From positions 1 through 5,003 of the forward strand of contig WTHG01000117.1 of NCBI GenBank assembly GCA_011523245.1: DNA of 5,003 nt, given 5' to 3'. This document shows positions 1 to 4,682 of this stretch, in pieces. Position 1 is the first letter of the stretch. Each line of letters starts with the position of its first letter. The translations under genes and the position numbers were made by a program. The stretch is from Verrucomicrobiales bacterium (GTDB lineage: Bacteria; Verrucomicrobiota; Verrucomicrobiia; Limisphaerales; UBA1100). The notes under the pieces are model-generated. The model made no database searches. It was not told where the DNA came from and was given only the letters and a program-made list of their open reading frames with translations.

Positions 1-1
1 A

Positions 2-106
2 AGGGAAGCAGAGTTGATGGAACTAGTAAAGGATAAAACAAATCCATTCAAAAACATCGACAAAAAGTTTGTACAGAGTGTGTTTACAGACACCGTGTTT
101 AACTAA
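2..106 (+). CDS. C-terminal end of an unidentified phage protein (5' partial)
   Basis: An open frame runs from the window edge to a TAA at 104-106 and gives 34 residues. They are charged and Lys-rich, with the motif NPFKNIDKKFVQ, and end in TDTVFN. The real start lies outside the window. I do not recognise the family. The frame is supported by its placement upstream of a same-strand gene, by ordinary codon use, and by stops in a competing frame (TAA at 34-36). The stop codon overlaps a CTAAATA late-promoter-like motif. It could be a structural or assembly protein given the phage context, but nothing in this fragment shows that. Confidence 0.6.
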   Translation, partial: REAELMELVKDKTNPFKNIDKKFVQSVFTDTVFN

Positions 107-109
107 ATA
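102..109 (+). promoter_or_regulatory. Possible phage late promoter (ACTAAATA)
   Basis: ACTAAATA matches the T4 late-promoter element TATAAATA at six of eight positions and keeps the TAAATA core. It overlaps the stop codon of the upstream gene and precedes a 116-nt non-coding leader. With T4 spacing (element at -13 to -6), transcription would begin near 115 and drive the Glu-rich gene at 223. The match is modest. Support comes mainly from position and from the same TAAATA core at two other gene junctions. Confidence 0.35.
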
Positions 110-222
110 TTAGTGTCCTCAGAGACTATACATAATTAGATTGAGGAAAGGTTACAGAAACACTTTCCGATGTAGTACCTTTCTAGTCGAGTAGGACTCC
201 ATGGATTTTTATAGGATATATT
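107..222 (+). other. Intergenic leader with mutually exclusive hairpins
   Basis: This is the longest non-coding stretch in the window. GGAAAG at 145-150 can pair with CTTTCC at 163-168 (six pairs, 12-nt loop). The same strand, as GGAAAGGT 145-152, can pair instead with ACCTTTCT at 177-184 (eight pairs including one G-U). A short third stem pairs AGTC 185-188 with GACT 195-198. No stem is followed directly by a clean U-tract, so a terminator is not well supported. An AGGA at 213-216 lies six bases before the ATG at 223. The hairpins may be an mRNA leader structure or chance. Confidence 0.35.
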
Positions 223-1503
223 ATGGCAGAAGAAAACAAACCTTCGGAGTTTAGTCAAACTCCACCTGAACTTTCAGAGAAAGAAAAGATTCAGGCTCGT
301 ATCTCTCAATACCAAGTTGGTATGAAACCCCAAACGGCACAAATCGTCAATGCGATTTTAGAATCTCAATTGAAGAATGGTCTTGTCAAGTTACCTGACC
401 TTGAAGCGATTATCGATGTCCGTAACACAGTCACATCAGGACTGGAAGGTTACCAACAGGCTGTTCAAGTTGCAACTCAAAGATTACAAGAGATTGAAGC
501 TGAAGAAGCGATTGAAAAACAAGCAGAACTTGACAGACGTGAATCACTGACTAAAGAAAAACTTATTGCAGAGAGACAAAGAAGGAAACAACTAGAAGAC
601 AGAGTTGAAGAACTTCTAAAACAAATTCATGGTGAGTCCCCTGACACTAATCAAACACTAACACCACCACCTGACCCTATGGAGTCATGGGAGAAGTGGA
701 CACCACCTCCAATCAAAGAGGAACCAACACTACAACCACCTAAACCTAAATCAAAGGCATGGGATATGGTTCGTGCAACAAGACCTGACACTGTAGAGAT
801 TGAGAAAGAAAACATTTCTACTGAAGTTGGTAAGAGTCTTGATGACGTTACACCTGAAGAATGGGATGCAGTAACTAAATCATTCTCAACAGAGAATGTC
901 GTTCCTTTCCCTAACGAACCTGAAGGTTACACAGACGAACCGTTATTAGACGGCCCTGAGTTTGAAATCACAGAACGTATTAGTGATGAAGACTATGAAG
1001 ATACACTTCCTGATTTAGAAGACATCAAAGGTCTTGAAGAGTTTCAAGTACAGGAAGAGGATACAGAAACAGAACCTAACTTTACCAAACCTGTAGTTAG
1101 TGCTAGTAATGCACCAAACATTAAAGCAGTTGTTGAAGAACCAAAGAACGTAGAGGCGAAAGTTGACCAACCAATTCCTTCTTATGATTCTGAGGAAGAA
1201 CTACTTGCAGCCGCACAAGCAAAGATTGATGCACAACAGGAAGAGGAAGAAGAAACCGTAGAGATTGTTATTCCAAGTCGTTCAGACTTAGAGAGTTTAA
1301 CAAAATCTAAAATCAAGGATGAGGGAGACAAGTTAGACTTTGAACTCTCAACCAGTGATACTAAAGCAGTCATGATCGATTCATTCGTTGAACAGTCAGA
1401 GAAGTTAATTCAAGAATTAACAGAAGAGGATGGATTTGTCTCTGCAACTGAAACGACAGAAGGTGATGACAATGTGGATAGAAGGGACGGTGGATACTTC
1501 TAG
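223..1503 (+). CDS. Glu/Asp-rich coiled-coil phage protein, function unknown
   Basis: The gene encodes 426 residues, strongly acidic and without a signal peptide or membrane segment. Residues about 15-85 look helical. Residues about 85-137 form a charged, heptad-like coiled coil (QRLQEIEAEEAIEKQ through RRKQLEDRVEELLKQ). Residues 145-177 are a proline-rich linker with two TPPP units spaced around a Trp-rich stretch. The rest, to the C terminus, is acidic and low in complexity, with a run of five Glu near 340-344. The start is supported by AGGA at 213-216, six bases upstream. The 3' end overlaps the next gene by 32 bp. I recognise no enzyme family. The composition would suit a scaffold-like, chaperone-like or virion-associated protein, but that is inference. 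Confidence 0.85.
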   Translation: MAEENKPSEFSQTPPELSEKEKIQARISQYQVGMKPQTAQIVNAILESQLKNGLVKLPDLEAIIDVRNTVTSGLEGYQQAVQVATQRLQEIEAEEAIEKQAELDRRESLTKEKLIAERQRRKQLEDRVEELLKQIHGESPDTNQTLTPPPDPMESWEKWTPPPIKEEPTLQPPKPKSKAWDMVRATRPDTVEIEKENISTEVGKSLDDVTPEEWDAVTKSFSTENVVPFPNEPEGYTDEPLLDGPEFEITERISDEDYEDTLPDLEDIKGLEEFQVQEEDTETEPNFTKPVVSASNAPNIKAVVEEPKNVEAKVDQPIPSYDSEEELLAAAQAKIDAQQEEEEETVEIVIPSRSDLESLTKSKIKDEGDKLDFELSTSDTKAVMIDSFVEQSEKLIQELTEEDGFVSATETTEGDDNVDRRDGGYF

Positions 1504-1909
1504 TCCATCCCAAGTTAGAGAACTAAAACAAAACGAAGTAAGTCTCCAATTAGATTTTCAGCAGGAAGTCGCAGATGATTTGCTTCGTTTTGACTTTCCC
1601 AAAGATTACACAATGAAACTAGGATGTCAGTTTGATATCCCTGCAGTTCGTTTATATAAAGATGGAGAAGACTTAATCTTCTCTGTATTAGAACAACCCC
1701 TAGGTGACCATATTCTTCTTAGACCCTATCTATGGAATCCTAATAAAAGTCCAACAACAAATAGTCTTGATGAGTATGAAGACCATCAATACTTCACTGT
1801 CCCACGTAACTACGTCGAAGAGTATAGTGTCAACGATGACATAGTCTACACTTATGTACATGATTCTGAAGATAGGGAGAGATACGTATTATGTCAGAAG
1901 CAGAAATAA
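1472..1909 (+). CDS. Hypothetical 145-aa phage protein
   Basis: The reading frame extends upstream to an ATG at 1430. I chose the ATG at 1472 because AAGG at 1460-1463 lies eight bases before it, whereas 1430 has a purine run directly abutting it and would deepen the overlap with the Glu-rich gene. A third ATG at 1466 is too close to the same ribosome-binding site. The product (MWIEGTVDTSS...) is acidic, rich in beta-prone segments such as FDIPAVRLYKDGEDLIFSV, and has a Tyr/Asp-rich C-terminal third. It has no cysteine motif, membrane segment or P-loop. It overlaps the preceding gene by 32 bp and the radical SAM gene by 19 bp, so coupled translation is likely. I do not recognise the family. 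Confidence 0.75.
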   Translation: MWIEGTVDTSSPSQVRELKQNEVSLQLDFQQEVADDLLRFDFPKDYTMKLGCQFDIPAVRLYKDGEDLIFSVLEQPLGDHILLRPYLWNPNKSPTTNSLDEYEDHQYFTVPRNYVEEYSVNDDIVYTYVHDSEDRERYVLCQKQK

Positions 1910-2811
1910 TTCCTATACAGGCTGTAGACCAATATGATTTCCTTGAACACAGAAGACAACAAGAGAAAAAACACTGGGATAAAAAACACAACAACCTACA
2001 ACCACTCGATTCGATTCTTACCGTTGAAATTAATACTACTGAGTTGTGCAATCGTACATGTGTCTTTTGTCCGAGACATGACCCAACAGTATTTCCCAAT
2101 AGGCAACTCCACCTTACAACTAAGGGTGCTGAGACCATTGCAGAAGAATTAGCAGACAACGGTTACAGTGGTAAAGTATCCTTCAGTGGATTTGGTGAGA
2201 ACTTACTCAACCCTGACTTCGTAGAGATTGTATCAATCTTTCATTATCATCTACCACAGGCAACACTAGAGTGTAACACTAACGGTGATAAGTTAGACGT
2301 TGATTATCTCAAAGGCCTAATGAAAGCAGGATTGAATTTATTGTACATCAATTTGTACGATGGGCCTGAACAGATGGAACACTTCGACAAACTAATAAAA
2401 GAAGCATACGTTCCTGCAGATAGATACAAGTATAGAATGCATTGGGGTGACTTTGAGAAACACGGATTAATTTTAAACAACAGGAGTGGAGTCATTGACT
2501 GGGTCGGAATCGAAGAAACAGATATTAAATCGTTACAAGGTAAACCGTGTCACTATCCTTTTTATAAAATGTTTGTTGATTGGAATGGTGATGTTCTATT
2601 CTGCTCAAACGATTGGGGTAGAGAACACGTTGTAGGAAATCTTTTACAACAATCATTGTATGATGTTTGGTTTAGTAAACCTATGAATAAGATTCGTAGG
2701 AGACTTGCGAGGGGAGACCGTTCACAATCCCCTTGTAATAAGTGTAGTGTCGATGGTAGTTTATTTGGTAAACCATCATTTGATATAGTGAACAAACATT
2801 TAAAATTATGA
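1891..2811 (+). CDS. Radical SAM enzyme with SPASM/twitch-like C-terminal domain
   Basis: The product is 306 residues. The N-terminal radical SAM core carries CxxxCxxC at Cys53, Cys57 and Cys60 (CNRTCVFC), which binds the SAM-cleaving [4Fe-4S] cluster. It is followed by SFSGFGENLLNPDF (about 97-110), the glycine-rich SAM-binding strand of this superfamily. The C-terminal part has Cys220, Cys238, Cys282 and Cys285, arranged as CHYPFYKMFVDWNGDVLFC, then a GN...SLYDVW segment, then PCNKC. This pattern is a SPASM or shortened twitch domain for one auxiliary cluster. SPASM proteins often modify peptides or carry out difficult radical chemistry, but the substrate here is unknown. At 306 aa with only four extra cysteines it is shorter and poorer in cysteine than PqqE (roughly 370-380 aa), so I do not call it PqqE. 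A GGGAGA-type site lies about ten bases before the ATG. The gene overlaps both neighbours. Confidence 0.9.
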   Translation: MSEAEIIPIQAVDQYDFLEHRRQQEKKHWDKKHNNLQPLDSILTVEINTTELCNRTCVFCPRHDPTVFPNRQLHLTTKGAETIAEELADNGYSGKVSFSGFGENLLNPDFVEIVSIFHYHLPQATLECNTNGDKLDVDYLKGLMKAGLNLLYINLYDGPEQMEHFDKLIKEAYVPADRYKYRMHWGDFEKHGLILNNRSGVIDWVGIEETDIKSLQGKPCHYPFYKMFVDWNGDVLFCSNDWGREHVVGNLLQQSLYDVWFSKPMNKIRRRLARGDRSQSPCNKCSVDGSLFGKPSFDIVNKHLKL

Positions 2812-3245
2812 AGATATTGATTATGGGCTTGCCTGGTTCAGGTAAGACCACACTTGCGAGAACACTTGCAGGACACTTCTTAGTTCCTCATGTGAATGCA
2901 GATACACTTAGAGAGTTTCATGATGATTGGGATTTCTCTAAGGAAGGTAGATTAACCCAAGCACATCGAATGTCTCAGTTTGATTTTGGTATACTGGATT
3001 TTGTATGTCCACTAGAACAAACTAGAAACATCGTTGATGCAGACTATATAATATGGATGGATACAATTGATAGAAGTCGTTTTGAAGATACCAACGACAT
3101 CTTTCAGAAACCTGAATATTATGATATAAGGATTACAGAATGGATTGGAGAAAACCAACTACGCAAATCCTTGGACGGTTTCAACCCTGGCACGAAGGCC
3201 ATACAGCTTTATTTAAACGAGGTCTTGAAAAGACTGGTCAAGTAA
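2808..3245 (+). CDS. APS-kinase-like P-loop kinase domain (probably the 5' half of a split bifunctional enzyme)
   Basis: The gene starts in an ATGA junction with the radical SAM gene. Residues 7-15 are a Walker A loop (GLPGSGKTT). Next come a CysC-like VNADTLR (29-35), DFSKEGR (42-48) with a following Arg54, DFVCPL (64-69) and DTIDRSRFEDTN (85-96). These resemble adenylylsulfate kinase, although marine phage proteins of this type need not act on sulfate. The stretch between Arg54 and DFVCPL is shorter than I expect for the family. Recognisable homology ends near residue 111 (3140). The remaining 34 residues are read from DNA that encodes the conserved nucleotidyltransferase start in another frame, so this tail is probably not ancestral. 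Either the gene ends here with an unrelated tail, or it joins the next frame through a -1 shift or a sequence error. Confidence 0.7.
   Translation: MKILIMGLPGSGKTTLARTLAGHFLVPHVNADTLREFHDDWDFSKEGRLTQAHRMSQFDFGILDFVCPLEQTRNIVDADYIIWMDTIDRSRFEDTNDIFQKPEYYDIRITEWIGENQLRKSLDGFNPGTKAIQLYLNEVLKRLVK
3128..3132 (+). promoter_or_regulatory. Internal ribosome-binding site for the nucleotidyltransferase frame
   Basis: AAGGA lies within the kinase frame, seven bases before the ATG at 3140. The spacing is good enough to let the downstream domain be translated as its own protein. The motif is short and could be chance. It matters because it decides between two genes and a frameshifted fusion. Confidence 0.4.
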
Positions 3246-3517
3246 TAATCTTATTACGAGAACAGGACGGAACCGACAAGAACCCATACGACCATCATGA
3301 ACGTATGGAAATGATTTGGAAAACACTAGTCGACGATGAAGGCATTGACCCTAGTGTATTCGAAATAATGTATATGCCTAACATTACACATATCACATAT
3401 GGACGTGATGTGGGATATAAAATTGAACAGGAACACTTCGATAAGGACATCGAAGGTATAAGTGCAACAGATATAAGGAATGGACTCCGTAAAGAAAACA
3501 CTGCAGAAGACTCTTAG
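3140..3517 (+). CDS. NMN-adenylyltransferase-like nucleotidyltransferase domain
   Basis: The 125-residue product has GRFQPWHEGH at 12-21, the HxGH-type nucleotide-binding signature in the form typical of NadM-type NMN adenylyltransferases. It also has GRDVGY at 88-93 and ISATDIR at 107-113, matching the family's C-terminal ISxTxIR. Such enzymes transfer AMP to a mononucleotide, classically NMN to make NAD. The substrate here is not proved. The frame is -1 relative to the kinase and overlaps it by 106 bp. The upstream in-frame stop is TGA at 3122-3124, so an independent protein has little room to start before the ATG at 3140. From memory, marine phages and picocyanobacteria carry this domain fused after the APS-kinase-like domain, with a DW..PT.Q.LGR.QPWH.GH junction. 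Residues MDWRKPTTQILGRFQPWHEG match that internal junction. The 3' end overlaps DUF2061 by 38 bp. Confidence 0.85.
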   Translation: MDWRKPTTQILGRFQPWHEGHTALFKRGLEKTGQVIILLREQDGTDKNPYDHHERMEMIWKTLVDDEGIDPSVFEIMYMPNITHITYGRDVGYKIEQEHFDKDIEGISATDIRNGLRKENTAEDS

Positions 3518-3665
3518 TTGGAGAATAACTGCAACGATGACAACAATGTTTATCGCCTATGTTTTTATAGGCGATTTAACAGTCGCATTGAGTATAGGTG
3601 GTGTTGAGTTCTTTGCGAAGATGGTCATTTATTATATCCATGAAAGAATATGGAATAGAATATGA
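3480..3665 (+). CDS. DUF2061 family small membrane protein
   Basis: This is a 61-residue protein with a basic N terminus (KKTLQK), the family-type SWRITATMTT (13-22), two hydrophobic spans (about 19-32 and 37-52) and the C-terminal HERIW (54-58) preceded by a conserved-looking Lys47. It is probably an inner-membrane hairpin. The role of DUF2061 is unknown. The start is almost forced, because a TAA at 3474-3476 is in frame just upstream and no other start precedes the conserved core. AAGGA at 3475-3479 abuts this ATG, which is too close to act normally, so translation probably depends on coupling to the nucleotidyltransferase gene it overlaps by 38 bp. I recall DUF2061 being linked to APS-kinase-like proteins elsewhere, which fits this neighbourhood. 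The coding region contains a perfect 9-bp inverted repeat. Confidence 0.85.
   Translation: MDSVKKTLQKTLSWRITATMTTMFIAYVFIGDLTVALSIGGVEFFAKMVIYYIHERIWNRI
3552..3575 (+). repeat. Perfect 9-bp inverted repeat (hairpin) inside the DUF2061 gene
   Basis: ATCGCCTAT at 3552-3560 is the exact reverse complement of ATAGGCGAT at 3567-3575, with a GTTTTT loop. It encodes part of the first membrane span (IAYVFIGD). A TTT follows the right arm but no long U-tract, so it could be an mRNA hairpin, an attenuator or a processing site, or a chance result of the codons. Confidence 0.5.
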
Positions 3666-4264
3666 GAGTAGCAATAACAGGAACATCAGGACTTGCAAAA
3701 GTAATTAAAGACACACTGGAGTCGACACCTTTTAGAGGACAGTCTATTGAAGTGTGTCCTATTCGTTGCGAGGACATTACGATGAACAAGGAGAACTGCT
3801 GGATATACGATGGTCATACACCGTGTGATGTTCTGATTAATCTTGCACATCAAGACCAAACAAAGATACTGGGTATTACACATCGTGCATGGGAATCTAA
3901 TGATAAGAAATATGTAATCAACATTTCATCACGTGCAGCCCGTCCTAACATTTCTAAGGGATACGAGTATGCAGCTGAAAAAGCACAACTCAATCACCTT
4001 GCAGATAACCTACTATTCAATTCAAAGAAACGATATAAGATGACAACCATTAACTTAGGATTACTTGAACATGAGTTACCAAGTGTTAAACATCAGGACG
4101 TAGCCGGCCTGATACACAAACTTATCACTTCGTATCCTGATTATGAAGTGTCAGATATTACACTTCAAGCACATGCAAACTATACAGAAGTCCAAGAAGA
4201 TAAAGAGACTTTACGAGATACAGAAAGAATGATAAAATCTCTGTATCCACAGAATGGAATGTAA
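3662..4264 (+). CDS. Short-chain dehydrogenase/reductase (SDR)-fold protein
   Basis: The 200-residue product begins with a Rossmann nucleotide-binding strand and loop, VAITGTSGLA (3-12), matching the TGxxxGxG-like site loosely: GTSGLA lacks the last glycine. It has NLAH at 60-63 in place of NNAG, INISS at 86-90 with the catalytic-type serine, and YAAEK at 103-107, the YxxxK active-site pair. NLGLLEHELPSV and DVAGLI (130-151) resemble the post-catalytic region of SDRs. At 200 aa it is short for the family (about 250) and ends in a charged tail. It is probably an NAD(P)-dependent oxidoreductase or a relative, with unknown substrate. It starts in an ATGA overlap with DUF2061. Its TAA (4262-4264) overlaps the candidate late promoter for pqqA. 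Confidence 0.8.
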   Translation: MRVAITGTSGLAKVIKDTLESTPFRGQSIEVCPIRCEDITMNKENCWIYDGHTPCDVLINLAHQDQTKILGITHRAWESNDKKYVINISSRAARPNISKGYEYAAEKAQLNHLADNLLFNSKKRYKMTTINLGLLEHELPSVKHQDVAGLIHKLITSYPDYEVSDITLQAHANYTEVQEDKETLRDTERMIKSLYPQNGM

Positions 4265-4270
4265 TAAATA
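4263..4270 (+). promoter_or_regulatory. Candidate phage late promoter for pqqA (AATAAATA)
   Basis: AATAAATA differs from the T4 late element TATAAATA at one position. With T4 geometry (-13 to -6) transcription would start at 4276, giving a 22-nt leader that contains the whole Shine-Dalgarno. That is an ordinary late-gene layout. The element overlaps the stop of the SDR gene. Whether this phage uses a gp55-type late sigma factor cannot be seen here. Confidence 0.5.
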
Positions 4271-4283
4271 CTAATAGTCATTC

Positions 4284-4290
4284 AGGAGGA
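4284..4290 (+). promoter_or_regulatory. Strong Shine-Dalgarno of pqqA (AGGAGGA)
   Basis: AGGAGGA lies seven bases before the ATG at 4298. It is the only AGGAGG I found in the window; other genes rely on shorter AGGA/AAGG sites or on coupling. It fixes the start of a gene of only 23 codons and suggests high translation. Confidence 0.8.
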
Positions 4291-4297
4291 TACTCTT

Positions 4298-4369
4298 ATG
4301 TGGACTAAACCAACTTATGAAAAAATAAGACTTGGTTTTGAAATCACTATGTATTTCAAACAAGTATAA
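4298..4369 (+). CDS. pqqA: PqqA, peptide precursor of pyrroloquinoline quinone
   Basis: This 23-residue gene is short enough to be missed by usual cut-offs. The peptide begins MWTKPTY, has Arg11 and Gly13, and continues GFEITMYF. That matches the well-known PqqA pattern (MW.KP.y...R.G.E.T.Y). Glu15 and Tyr19 are spaced as E-x-x-x-Y; these are the residues that PqqE cross-links and that become the PQQ skeleton. In bacteria the peptide is bound by PqqD, cross-linked by PqqE and trimmed by proteases, then finished by PqqB and PqqC. None of those genes is visible here, so host enzymes would be needed. The C terminus KQV differs from the common ANR-like ending, but it follows the essential part. 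A strong Shine-Dalgarno and a late-promoter candidate precede it. Its stop overlaps a TATAAATA. Length, both key residues and flanking signals make a chance match very unlikely. Presence in a phage-like gene cluster is unusual. Confidence 0.9.
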   Translation: MWTKPTYEKIRLGFEITMYFKQV

Positions 4370-4372
4370 ATA
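4365..4372 (+). promoter_or_regulatory. Candidate phage late promoter (TATAAATA)
   Basis: This is an exact match to the T4 late-promoter element. It overlaps the pqqA stop (4367-4369). With T4 spacing the first transcribed base would be 4378, which is the A of the next gene's ATG. That would make a leaderless message, or the element may be fortuitous. Confidence 0.45.
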
Positions 4373-4377
4373 TTAAT

Positions 4378-4626
4378 ATGAGTATTGAATATAACGACTT
4401 TGGATTCACTGCATTAGATGGTGATGAACTGGCATCTATCGACACTAAGATTGTCGAGAAGACAACAAGTGCAACTGAAGTCATAGAAAAACTTGACAAC
4501 TTTATCAGACCACTCCTAGAAAATCTTGCAAAGGATTCTGATAAGGATTACATCTATTGGCCTAACAGGGTCGAAATCATTCAGAAGAAAATTCTAGAAC
4601 TGAACGAAATTCAAAAAAATCTCTAA
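4378..4626 (+). CDS. Small conserved-type phage protein (82 aa), function unknown
   Basis: The product is acidic and mostly helical. It starts MSIEYNDFGFTALD and has a central FIRPLLENLAKDSDKDYIYWPNR motif region split over about residues 42-63, followed by a short helix (VEIIQKKILELNEIQ). I recall small proteins with a DFGFTA start and a YIYWPNR motif as common in marine T4-like phages, without a known function. There is no clear Shine-Dalgarno before the ATG; the preceding bases are TATAAATATTAAT. It lies eight bases after the pqqA stop, so it may be translated by read-on ribosomes or from a leaderless message. Confidence 0.8.
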   Translation: MSIEYNDFGFTALDGDELASIDTKIVEKTTSATEVIEKLDNFIRPLLENLAKDSDKDYIYWPNRVEIIQKKILELNEIQKNL

Positions 4627-4628
4627 AA

Positions 4629-4654
4629 CCCCTTTACAATGGGGCTCACTTTTT
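4629..4654 (+). terminator. Weak intrinsic-terminator-like hairpin
   Basis: CCCC at 4629-4632 can pair with GGGG at 4641-4644 around an eight-base loop, followed after five bases by TTTTT at 4650-4654. It lies just after the stop of the 82-aa gene. The stem is only four pairs and the U-tract is offset, so termination would be inefficient. Confidence 0.35.
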
Positions 4655-4682
4655 GATACTATATGTGTCATGGAGATTTATT

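Noticed and set aside
201..254. 17-codon frame starting at ATG 201 in the leader
   Set aside because: It has no ribosome-binding site and overlaps the true start at 223 in another frame.
1182..1373. Minus-strand open frame, serine-rich
   Set aside because: It is the antisense of Glu-rich codons (GAA/GAG read as TTC/CTC-type Ser/Ser-like runs) and has no initiation signals.
1430..1471. Upstream ATG start for the 145-aa gene
   Set aside because: The purine-rich site abuts this ATG with no spacing and the overlap with the Glu-rich gene would grow to 74 bp. ATG 1472 has an AAGG at suitable spacing.
1934..2152. Alternative + strand frame inside the radical SAM gene
   Set aside because: It covers the CxxxCxxC-coding region in another frame and shows no motif of its own.
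1830..2159. Minus-strand frame opposite the radical SAM gene
   Set aside because: It lies against a strongly supported enzyme gene and its product is low-complexity with no family features. The same holds for minus frames at 2304-2495, 2562-2795, 3295-3501 and 3686-3883.
1891..2811. Calling the radical SAM enzyme PqqE
   Set aside because: It is about 70 residues shorter than PqqE, has fewer auxiliary-cluster cysteines, and is separated from pqqA by several unrelated genes.
3149..3155. A GAA AAC as a programmed -1 slippery site
   Set aside because: Only the A-site codon could re-pair cleanly; GAA to AGA in the P site is poor. A shift here would also drop the conserved DWRK residues at the domain junction.
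4633..4662. Sigma70-like promoter TTTACA-N18-TACTAT before the 83-aa gene
   Set aside because: The -10 box has two mismatches and the -35 lies in the terminator-like loop. It is possible but too weak to annotate in AT-rich DNA.
4653..4682. TTG start extending the 83-aa gene
   Set aside because: TTG 4653 falls in the T-run of the terminator-like element. ATG 4683 has TGGAG seven bases upstream.
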